A stretch of 36,610 nt of DNA from Megasphaera massiliensis (lineage in GTDB: Bacteria; Bacillota; Negativicutes; Veillonellales; Megasphaeraceae), in assembly GCF_000455225.1 (NCBI RefSeq), contig NZ_HF954558.1, positions 145,388 through 181,997 on the forward strand, written 5' to 3'. Shown piece after piece: positions 26,831 through 34,384 of the stretch. The position numbers were made by a program, and so were the translations under genes. Under the pieces are notes generated by a model. The model was not told the DNA's origin. It saw only the letters and a program-made list of their open reading frames with translations, and made no database searches. The first letter of the stretch is position 1; each line of letters opens with the position of its first letter.

Positions 26831-28807
26831 CTATTTTTTTAATTCAGCAACAGCCTGCATCAATTGTGCAATCTGCCGGCTCTGTTCTTGCAACTGCTTG
26901 CCCTGGGATTCCAATTGCCGGCTCTGAGCTTCAATCTTGCTGTTTTGTACTTCAAGCTTATTGTTCTGAGCCGCCAGTTGTTCACTCTGCGACTCAATCT
27001 TGTTATTCTGTGCCGTAAGTTGTTTGCTCTGCGATTCCAGTTTACGATTCTGTTCATCGACAAGGGATCTCAAACTGTCAACTTCCCGTGCCAAGGTATC
27101 CTGCGATGAATATACCTTAGTCGTGCCTTCGCCGATGCGGAAGGTTACGCCGGCATTGATCATATTTTCACCGCCGCCATAAGACGAGCCGAGGCTGATC
27201 ATGGTATCGTAGTTCGGGCGATAGAAGGCACCGACGGCTACGGCATTAGCACCACGATAGTTACCGACACCGGCTGAAACTTCCCAACGGGACGTCGGAT
27301 CAAAGTCCAGTGGATGTAAGGCCGCCAAAGCTGCCGCACCGGCACCGACACGGTCGACACGGTTATCGAGGTTGCTGATGCGATTATTGACCTGACCCAT
27401 ACCGTTATTGATTTGGCTTATTTCGCGGTCAAATTGATTTTTGTTAATGGCATCCGTCGGGTTCGTGCCTTCGCCAATATTCGTAATGACATTGCCGCCC
27501 ATGCTGACGTTGTTGTTCTGAATGGTGATGTTCTTCGACGAATCTTCATTTTTAATCGTAAGGCCGTTATTGTTCATCGTCGTGTTGCCCGTCGTGACTG
27601 AATTGAGGCCCTTAATATCTTTCGACAACTTGATATCAAAGCCGTCTTTATTGGAATTCGTTACGACGCCGATATTGCCGTCGGATAAGTTCGTAACATC
27701 AGCCCCACCCTTAAGGTTCATGGTTTCGCCAAGCTTGACACTTACTTGGTTACTTGCTCCATCATCGCCGGAAAAATCTCGTGTACCATCACTCTCTCCC
27801 GTAGATCCGTTGATATTATTTATCTTGTTAGTGATATCCTTGATACTGATATTAACATTCGATTCTAATTTCTTCAATTGTGCAATATTAACGGCATCAT
27901 AATCATCAGCCCCACCAGCCACATTGGTAATACGACGATGATTTTCTGCAATAGTTTCATCGAAGCCGTCTACATATTCCGTATTTCCGACAGATACAAT
28001 TCCATTTTCTTTTGAAAAAACTTCGTCAGTTAAATATGCTTTCGTTGATATATCATCCGAGACAACTGCAACAGACCGTGTCCCTAATGCCATAGAATTA
28101 TCCGCTTTAGCAACAGCCAGTGTTCCTAAAGCTACAGAACCATAATTAGGAGCCTCAGACAAAGATCCCATTGCCATAGACCACTCACCACCTGAACTAG
28201 CCATATTCCCTTGAGCCACAGACAGATAACCATCGGAAACTGCCCCAGCACCTATGGTCGTACTAAATAAACCAGAAGAATTTGAACCGTATCCTATCGC
28301 TATGTTCAAATACTCTTTTGCATGTGAATCTTCACCAATGGAAATACTATACTGGCTTTCCGCGTTACTCTTATTTCCTATTGCCAACGAGCTCGATCCA
28401 CTTGCATGAGCTACACCACCAATAGCAATCCCATAATTTCCAGCTCCTTTTACAGTACTGCCGATGCCAATAGCTATACTCGCAGGTTCCTCAGCAATAG
28501 CCCCTGTCCCAAAGCTGATTCCATAACCTTTTCCGGGAGTATTTTCAGCCTCAGGTAATTCTGGTTGGGTCGGTTCCTCCGTATCTGTAGAATCTACAGG
28601 AGTCGTTATTTCGACGTACCCCGTATCCTCCTCCGTTTCAGTTGCTTCTGCAAAAACCCCGCTCGTTATCCCCGAACAAAGGGCTAACGCCGAAAGTATC
28701 GTCACTACTTTTCGACTAGGCCATATTTTTTTCGACATCAAAGGACAGTTACCACTACGTTTCATTTTATTTTGATTATTCAGGACACTCATATACAGAT
28801 TATTCAT
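26831..28807 (-). CDS. Gene 5: short trimeric autotransporter adhesin with degenerate ESPR and the longest C-terminal tail (658 aa)
   Basis: Smallest member. The start is the ATG at 28807 with AAGGAGC at 28816-28822 (8-nt spacing). Its N-terminus (MNNLYMSVLNNQNKMKRSGN) keeps only a trace of the ESPR and lacks the YKVIWSKVKNCYVVVSE core, but a hydrophobic core and a signal peptidase site near 53 (VFA) remain. An acidic, proline-rich linker (about 56-85, TEEPTQPELPEAE) leads to one head of YadA repeats (about 85-245). Then come a neck (RRITNVAGGADDYDAVNIAQL), a short stalk (NIGVVTNSNKDGFDIKLSKD, TTGNTTMNNNGLTIKNEDS), the anchor at about 489-559 (RVGAGAAALAALHPLDF to SYGGGENMINAGVTFRIG) and a tail of about 98 residues with 9 heptads. 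Its promoter is weaker than the others. Intact; it may be a short-reach adhesin. Confidence 0.93.
   Translation of the reverse strand: MNNLYMSVLNNQNKMKRSGNCPLMSKKIWPSRKVVTILSALALCSGITSGVFAEATETEEDTGYVEITTPVDSTDTEEPTQPELPEAENTPGKGYGISFGTGAIAEEPASIAIGIGSTVKGAGNYGIAIGGVAHASGSSSLAIGNKSNAESQYSISIGEDSHAKEYLNIAIGYGSNSSGLFSTTIGAGAVSDGYLSVAQGNMASSGGEWSMAMGSLSEAPNYGSVALGTLAVAKADNSMALGTRSVAVVSDDISTKAYLTDEVFSKENGIVSVGNTEYVDGFDETIAENHRRITNVAGGADDYDAVNIAQLKKLESNVNISIKDITNKINNINGSTGESDGTRDFSGDDGASNQVSVKLGETMNLKGGADVTNLSDGNIGVVTNSNKDGFDIKLSKDIKGLNSVTTGNTTMNNNGLTIKNEDSSKNITIQNNNVSMGGNVITNIGEGTNPTDAINKNQFDREISQINNGMGQVNNRISNLDNRVDRVGAGAAALAALHPLDFDPTSRWEVSAGVGNYRGANAVAVGAFYRPNYDTMISLGSSYGGGENMINAGVTFRIGEGTTKVYSSQDTLAREVDSLRSLVDEQNRKLESQSKQLTAQNNKIESQSEQLAAQNNKLEVQNSKIEAQSRQLESQGKQLQEQSRQIAQLMQAVAELKK
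26865..27063 (-). repeat. Heptad repeats encoding the gene 5 C-terminal tail (9 copies)
   Basis: Nine successive 21-bp units code heptads of the form xxQ[NSG]xx[LI] (DEQNRKL, ESQSKQL, TAQNNKI, ESQSEQL, AAQNNKL, EVQNSKI, EAQSRQL, ESQGKQL, QEQSRQI). The other genes have 2 (gene 3), 3 (gene 4), 4 (gene 2), 5 (gene 7) and 7 (gene 6) at the same place. Confidence 0.88.
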
Positions 28808-28815
28808 AAGACTAA

Positions 28816-28822
28816 GCTCCTT
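28816..28822 (-). promoter_or_regulatory. Ribosome binding site of gene 5
   Basis: AAGGAGC on the minus strand, 8 nt before the ATG at 28807. It shows that the frame upstream of this ATG (to 28837) is not part of the protein. Confidence 0.85.
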
Positions 28823-28907
28823 TACTTTATTAGACAAACACTAGCAAAGACAGAATTCAACATGATAAACCCACAACTAGTCATATCTATTTGTTTTTAT
28901 TATATAC

Positions 28908-28936
28908 ATTATTTCACAACATTCTCGATAATTCAA
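28908..28936 (-). promoter_or_regulatory. Weak candidate promoter of gene 5
   Basis: TTGAAT (28931-28936), 17 nt, AATAAT (28908-28913) on the minus strand. It keeps the spacing of the other promoters but both boxes are poorer. A TATAAT a few bases downstream lacks a good -35 box. Confidence 0.45.
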
Positions 28937-29043
28937 CCACAATTTATGTATATATGTAAATACAGAAATAACGTATTAGAGCTACTGATCCCCATTTGTT
29001 AGTTTCTTCAGATATGAAAACTTCAGTGCTGTAGAAAACACAA

Positions 29044-29076
29044 ACAGAGGCCCCTCTCCAAAGAGAAGGACCCCAG
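29044..29076 (-). terminator. Terminator-like hairpin of gene 6
   Basis: Minus-strand CTGGGGTCCTTCTC, loop TTTG, GAGAGGGGCCTCTG pairs over 14 positions with G-U wobbles and one mismatch; TTTGTGTTTT follows. The wobbles pair only in RNA read from the minus strand. The T-tract is weak. Confidence 0.65.
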
Positions 29077-29101
29077 TCTTATGTAGCACGTTGTCTATAT
29101 T

Positions 29102-32100
29102 TTATTTTTTCAAATCTTCAATAGCCTGCATCAGTTGTTCAATCTTCTTATTCTGTTCTTCCAATTGTTGACGTTGAGCCTTAATCTCGTTACTTTGAGC
29201 AGATAACTGTTCGCTCTGCGACGCAATCTTGTTGTTCTGAGCTGCCAGTTCGTCGTTCTGTGCGGCCAGTTTATCATTTTGTTGATCGACGACGGATCTC
29301 AAGCTGTCAATTTCCTGGGCCATAGCATCTTTCGACGGGTAAGCCTTGGTCGTGCCTTCGCCAATCCGCCAGGTTACACCGGCATTAACCATGTTTTCAC
29401 CGCCGCCATAAGATGAACCTATGCTAATCATCGTATCGTAGTTCGGACGGTAGAAGGCACCGACGGCTACGGCGTTTGCGCCGCGATAGTTACCGATGCC
29501 TGCCGAAACTTCCCAACGCGTAGCAGGATCGTATTCTAAGGGGTGGAGAGCTGCCAAGGCCGCCGCCCCGGCTCCGACACGATCGACGCGGTTGTCGAGT
29601 TTGTTGATCTGATTGCCGAGTTGGTTCATGCCGGAACCGATATTGTTCACCGTAGTGTCAAAGGTGCTCTTATTAATAGCATCCGTCGGATTCTTAGCTT
29701 CCCCAATATTGGAAATAGTTTTGCCGCCGGCATCAATGCCATCGGCAGTGACAGACGGGCCATCTTTAATCACTAATCCATCATTGCTGACGGTCGTGTT
29801 ACCCGTCGTTACGGAACCGGTCGTAACCGTATTACCACTGATGACGGTCGTCGTATCACCAGAGCCGACGGTAATGCTGTCGCTGGCCGTTAAGGTCTTC
29901 GTGCTGACACTGTCGAGACCGGTAAGTTTAGACGATAACTTAACACTGAAACCTTTATCGCCATTATTTACAACACCGATGTTCTTTTCAGTTAATGCAC
30001 TTGTATCGGCGCCGCCGGTAAGACTTAAAGCATCGTCTTTACCGAGTACGACTTTTGCGTCACCGTCACCGGTAATCGTTCTCGTAGCATTTTCAATACC
30101 TTCACTAATCTCGCCGATTGTACCTACGATGTCACTCAACTGCCCTTCGGTAGCGGCACGGTCTTTAACGATACCATTCTTTTCAGGATTCCAAGTCGTA
30201 TTGTCGAGACCTGTGATGTAATCACCGATTTCACCTTTGCCATTGTCCTGGTTGCCAATGACAACCCCACCAGCATTTGCATCGCCGATTACAACTTGTC
30301 CATTAGAACCATCAACGACGACCTTGTTATCTCCTGTTCCTGCTGTAACAGTTGCAGCATTTCCATCAATGGTTACCTGCTTAGCCGCATCATTGGTATC
30401 GCCTAAGGTAATCTTATCTTTTAAATTGATGGTATTAGTTTTAACACCAGTCGTATCATCAGTTGTAGTTTTAATTTCAATATTCTTACCGGCTGTTAAG
30501 GCACTATCAGCTGCTGCCTTCGTCACCTTAGCATCTAAGGCTTTGAGCTGCGCCACGTTGACCGCATCCGTATCAGTCGATCCGGCTGCCACATTGGTAA
30601 TCTGACGAGTAAGACCTTCTTCCTTATTACCAATAGATACTGCACTTGCGCCGGATACCCAAGGAGCCACCAGCAAACGATACTTTTTAAAGGCATCTTG
30701 ATATGCTTGAAGATTTTCATCTGTCTGATTTTGATAATAATTGTCGAGTGCTGCATTTACTGCATTCAGTGCACTTTCCATTTCTGTTGTAAAAATAGCA
30801 TCTCCACCGACAGTCGGATCATAGCCAAGATAATTTCCATCACGATCTGTAACGGAATACGAGCCTAAAGCGATTCCGTTTACCATTGTAGCGGAAGCAT
30901 TTCGCCCAAGAGCAAGTCCATTTTCCGCCGAAACATTGGCACTGCGCCCAATAGCAACCCCATCATAGGCATCCTCTGACACTGTTGCAAAATAACCAAT
31001 AGCAATGCTATTCTCTTCCAAAGCCTTAGCATACGGCCCCATCGCAATGGTTCGATAATTTTCTGCTTTAGCAGATCCGCCTATAGCAATAGCATAATTC
31101 TGAGTGGCTTTAGCCGCTGAACCGAGTGCTACGGCACTTGAAGCAGTTGCTTCAGAACGTTCCCCTATGGCGGTAGCCATATTCCCCGTCGATTTACTAT
31201 CAGTACCCAAAGCGATAGCATCTCCGGCATCTGCCAAAGCTCCTTTACCAACTGCCGTGCTAAAAATCCCTGTAGCGGAAGCATCAATACCGATTGCCAT
31301 GGCATGAGCCCCGGTAGCGCCTTTATTGTCTTCATTACTGTTTACAACAAAGCCTTCCGGATTTACGCTGAAGAAACTAATCTTATTAGCATCAACCTTA
31401 GTATTAACTGCTTTCAACTGAGCAACGTTAACAGCATCCGTATCCAAAGTACCGGCGGCTACATTCGTAATCTGACGCGTTACGCCCTTGGAACTATCCC
31501 CTACGGAAACAGCACCTAATTGAGATTCCCAGGCACCGACAAGGGTCCGATACGTTTTCGCCGCATCTTCAGCCGCTTTAAGTTTATCTGCATTATCCGG
31601 ATCGGCTACAGATGCCTTTGAAGCTTCCTGCCATGCAGTAAGGGCAGACTGCATCTCAGGAGTCATTACAAACGTCGTCCCTGTCGACGGATCATAGCCA
31701 AAGATTCTTGCATTTTTATCAGCCACAGAGAATGCCCCTAATGCAACGCCACTATCGACACCCTCTACTTTAGAAGATACACCAAGGGCCACTGCATTGT
31801 TAGCATTAGTCACTGTCGCATGGCTACCAAATGCGCTGCCATATTCTGAATCGGTTACTTTTGCCAAGTAACCAAATGCATTAGCTTCCTTCGAATTAGC
31901 TATATTAGCTCGACTGCCGACTGCGGCTGAATTTACCGAATTAGTGATTGCCGTATCAAAACCGATAGCATTAGATTCATTAGAATCTTCACCTACATAG
32001 GAATAGGTACCTAGGGCCATGCCATAATCACTGTCAACCTTTTTGCGTGTTTTGGTTCCGCTTCCATCATCAAATTCTTTAGCTATACCGACAGCAACAG

Positions 32101-34006
32101 AATACTGTTTCTTAGCCTTTGCGTAGGCACCGAGAGCAACCGAGTACATATCTGCTTCAGCCTGATTCCCACCGGCAAAAGAATGCTGACCGGCATAAGT
32201 GTCAAAACCGACAGCTGTACTTTGATTACCATCAGCTATACTGTTTTGGCCCACTGCCAGCGCAGCGCCACCACTCGCTTTAGCATCGTTAATTGGATAA
32301 CCGCCTGTATGCATATCGATAAATTTGAGCCCAATCGTTACATTGGTTCCATCTTGCTTTAACTTGATACCACTACCGGCCTGCAATCTCACCATTTGAC
32401 CTGATTGAATAGCACGAGATAGCCCTTCAGCAGTAGCATCTGAAGCCTGCCTAACGTCCGGTGCCGTCGTTACGCCCAGCATCCAACCACCGGATAATTG
32501 TGAAATCTTTGTCGTATTATCAGTGGCCTTATCATACACTTTGCGAAGCTGTGCCACGTTGACCGCATCATAATCATCGGCACCACCGGCTACATTGGTA
32601 ATACGACGACGGTTTTCCTCAAAGTCATAGTTACCTAGAGTGTAGGCTTTATTACCGACAGAAACAACGCCGTTATTTTTTGAAAACTTTTCATCAGTTA
32701 AGTATGCTTTGGTAGCCACATCATCTTCAATAATAGCCAATGAATGTGTACCTAGAGCAACGGAATAATTGGATGCAGTACGGGCATTATTACCAATAGC
32801 AACACTATATTCTACCGCAGCAGAATCATCCAACGTGTTAGTGATTGCTTCTTTACCGATAGCTACCGAGCCTACACCATAGGCACGAGCGCCAAAGCCC
32901 AAAGCAGTCGCACCTTTCCCATCTGCTGCAGCTTTATAACCGAGTACAGACGAGTAATCGCCACGCGCTTCTGCACTTCGCCCGATTGCCACTGTTTGAT
33001 TATTAAAAGCATTCGCACCGGCACCCAAAGCGATATCCTGATAGCCGTAAGCTTTCGCCTCTGAACCGATGGCAATGGTGTCTTTAAGTCTAGTATAGTT
33101 CTGTGCCGTATCTTTTGATGTACCGCTTACAGCTACGCCATTATCATGAACGGCTGTACTCGGCGTAGTTTCATCACCGATGAACGCTTTGTAGCCCACA
33201 GCTAACGCACGGTCAGCATTTGTACCAATTTCAGATCCACGTCCCATACTAAGTGATTCTCGAGATGCCGTCGTAGACTTATAGCCTATCGCGGTTGCTT
33301 CACTATTAGTTGCCTTAGATTCATAACCAAAAACAGCTGAAGAACCACCGGTAGCTTCAGTCTTATACCCTATAGAAACAGCGGAGCTGCCGGACGCTAT
33401 CGTTGACAGACCAATGGCGATGCTATTGGAATTGGAGGCATTCGCCTTACTTCCAATAGCTATGCTATTACTGGTCGAAGCCACGGCCTCCTTTCCGATG
33501 GCCATACTAGTATTCCCAGTTGCTTGTGCCAGATTTCCGACAGCTATACTAGAAACCACAGTTGCCTGAGCACTAACACCCACAGCTACAGCTGAACCGG
33601 CCGCCTGAGCTTTAGTACCAAGAGCTGTCCCGGAAGAACCGGTTACTTCCGCACTGCTGCCAATAGCTGTACCGCTCATACCGGATGCATTCGCCTTATT
33701 ACCAACAGCAACTGCATCCAGCAAACCTGTAGCTTTAGCCCCTGATCCAACTGCCGTATTTGTAGCCTTCGTTGCCTCAGATCCCGTACCGTATGCAACA
33801 CCGGATCCAGTCCCCGTTGCCGTATCGGCAGCTATAACACCCGACGTCATGCCGGCACAAAGGGCCATCACGGCAAGAGACGCTGCCATTTTTTTATTAA
33901 CCCGCGAGCGAGTCGTTACCGATTTCCGATCCGTTCCTACCAATTCAGATACGACGACATAGCAATGCCGCACTTTGCTCCAAATAACTTTATAAATTCG
34001 ATTCAT
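29102..34006 (-). CDS. Gene 6: intact trimeric autotransporter adhesin with three heads (about 1634 aa)
   Basis: Intact TAA. The start is the ATG at 34006 (MNRIYKVIWSKVRHCYVVVS) with GGGAGGA at 34013-34019; an in-frame ATG at 34021 lies before this ribosome site and is rejected. ESPR 1-30, signal peptide to about 59 (GVIAA). Head one is a long run of YadA repeats (about 60-420), then a neck (RRRITNVAGGADDYDAVNVAQL near 470). A Trp-containing module (WMLGVTTAPD...LQAGSGIKLKQDG) at about 505-572 leads into head two. Two short helical inserts (about 775-823 and 1065-1117) follow heads two and three. The stalk (1140-1480) has GNKVVVDGSNGQVVIGD, NIGVVNNGDKGFSVKLSS and GPSVTADGIDAGG motifs. The anchor (about 1482-1555) ends in GVTWRIG and the tail of about 79 residues has 7 heptads. 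Own promoter and terminator. Confidence 0.94.
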   Translation of the reverse strand: MNRIYKVIWSKVRHCYVVVSELVGTDRKSVTTRSRVNKKMAASLAVMALCAGMTSGVIAADTATGTGSGVAYGTGSEATKATNTAVGSGAKATGLLDAVAVGNKANASGMSGTAIGSSAEVTGSSGTALGTKAQAAGSAVAVGVSAQATVVSSIAVGNLAQATGNTSMAIGKEAVASTSNSIAIGSKANASNSNSIAIGLSTIASGSSAVSIGYKTEATGGSSAVFGYESKATNSEATAIGYKSTTASRESLSMGRGSEIGTNADRALAVGYKAFIGDETTPSTAVHDNGVAVSGTSKDTAQNYTRLKDTIAIGSEAKAYGYQDIALGAGANAFNNQTVAIGRSAEARGDYSSVLGYKAAADGKGATALGFGARAYGVGSVAIGKEAITNTLDDSAAVEYSVAIGNNARTASNYSVALGTHSLAIIEDDVATKAYLTDEKFSKNNGVVSVGNKAYTLGNYDFEENRRRITNVAGGADDYDAVNVAQLRKVYDKATDNTTKISQLSGGWMLGVTTAPDVRQASDATAEGLSRAIQSGQMVRLQAGSGIKLKQDGTNVTIGLKFIDMHTGGYPINDAKASGGAALAVGQNSIADGNQSTAVGFDTYAGQHSFAGGNQAEADMYSVALGAYAKAKKQYSVAVGIAKEFDDGSGTKTRKKVDSDYGMALGTYSYVGEDSNESNAIGFDTAITNSVNSAAVGSRANIANSKEANAFGYLAKVTDSEYGSAFGSHATVTNANNAVALGVSSKVEGVDSGVALGAFSVADKNARIFGYDPSTGTTFVMTPEMQSALTAWQEASKASVADPDNADKLKAAEDAAKTYRTLVGAWESQLGAVSVGDSSKGVTRQITNVAAGTLDTDAVNVAQLKAVNTKVDANKISFFSVNPEGFVVNSNEDNKGATGAHAMAIGIDASATGIFSTAVGKGALADAGDAIALGTDSKSTGNMATAIGERSEATASSAVALGSAAKATQNYAIAIGGSAKAENYRTIAMGPYAKALEENSIAIGYFATVSEDAYDGVAIGRSANVSAENGLALGRNASATMVNGIALGSYSVTDRDGNYLGYDPTVGGDAIFTTEMESALNAVNAALDNYYQNQTDENLQAYQDAFKKYRLLVAPWVSGASAVSIGNKEEGLTRQITNVAAGSTDTDAVNVAQLKALDAKVTKAAADSALTAGKNIEIKTTTDDTTGVKTNTINLKDKITLGDTNDAAKQVTIDGNAATVTAGTGDNKVVVDGSNGQVVIGDANAGGVVIGNQDNGKGEIGDYITGLDNTTWNPEKNGIVKDRAATEGQLSDIVGTIGEISEGIENATRTITGDGDAKVVLGKDDALSLTGGADTSALTEKNIGVVNNGDKGFSVKLSSKLTGLDSVSTKTLTASDSITVGSGDTTTVISGNTVTTGSVTTGNTTVSNDGLVIKDGPSVTADGIDAGGKTISNIGEAKNPTDAINKSTFDTTVNNIGSGMNQLGNQINKLDNRVDRVGAGAAALAALHPLEYDPATRWEVSAGIGNYRGANAVAVGAFYRPNYDTMISIGSSYGGGENMVNAGVTWRIGEGTTKAYPSKDAMAQEIDSLRSVVDQQNDKLAAQNDELAAQNNKIASQSEQLSAQSNEIKAQRQQLEEQNKKIEQLMQAIEDLKK
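30655..30810 (-). other. Short helical insert, second in gene 6
   Basis: About 52 residues between GYDPTVGG and SGASAVSIG (TEMESALNAVNAALDNYY, ENLQAYQDAFKKYRLLVAPW). Predicted helical and at the same junction as the long hairpins, but shorter and of different sequence. Confidence 0.6.
31535..31680 (-). other. Short helical insert, first in gene 6
   Basis: About 49 residues between GYDPSTG and WESQLGAVSVG (TPEMQSALTAWQEASKASVA, DKLKAAEDAAKTYRTLVGAW). Related to the second insert of this gene. Confidence 0.6.
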
Positions 34007-34186
34007 GCCGATTCCTCCCATATTCCTTAATTGAAAAAAATATAAAAGAAATGATAAAATTTAGAAGTTATTTCCCCCAAACAGCTCCGTGCTGTCTATA
34101 TCGATTACCAAGCCTCCTTAATTCTCGGCCTAATAAGCCCCACTTTACCAAAATTATAAAATTTTAATAACGTTTATTTGTTGTTT
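34007..34186 (-). other. 5' leader of gene 6
   Basis: About 175 nt from the -10 box to the ATG. It contains a perfect AAGGAGG (34113-34119) with no ATG at a usable distance, and a small inverted repeat (ACAGC/GCTGT at 34081-34095). No known riboswitch was recognised. Confidence 0.4.
34013..34019 (-). promoter_or_regulatory. Ribosome binding site of gene 6
   Basis: GGGAGGA on the minus strand, 6 nt before the ATG at 34006. It selects this ATG rather than the one at 34021, which lies before the site. Confidence 0.85.
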
Positions 34187-34215
34187 ATTTTATATAGTAT
34201 CTATATACTTGTCAA
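34187..34215 (-). promoter_or_regulatory. Sigma-A-type promoter of gene 6
   Basis: TTGACA (34210-34215), 17 nt, TAAAAT (34187-34192) on the minus strand, with an overlapping TATAAA. Confidence 0.75.
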
Positions 34216-34308
34216 CAAATTACACATATTATGTCTATATTAAATCAGCAATTCTCTGTTTATTTCAGTTTCAATATATTTTTTAGTAATATATAACATT
34301 TTCAGAAA

Positions 34309-34348
34309 TAAAAAAACTGAGGCCCCTCTCCGATAAGAGGAACCCCAG
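34309..34348 (-). terminator. Intrinsic terminator of gene 7
   Basis: Minus-strand stem CTGGGGTTCCTCT with AGAGGGGCCTCAG (13 pairs including G-U wobbles, 6-nt loop) followed by TTTTTTTAT. The wobbles become A-C mismatches in the opposite strand, so the hairpin is strand-specific and supports leftward transcription. Confidence 0.85.
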
Positions 34349-34384
34349 CTATCGTTACTTATTGTCAGAATTGATACGACTGCC

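Noticed and set aside
34021-34021. ATG upstream of the chosen start of gene 6
   Set aside because: It lies before the GGGAGGA site, which is correctly placed for the ATG at 34006 that begins the ESPR.
34113-34119. Perfect AAGGAGG in the gene 6 leader
   Set aside because: No ATG or GTG at a usable distance follows; the nearest TTG is only 1 nt away.
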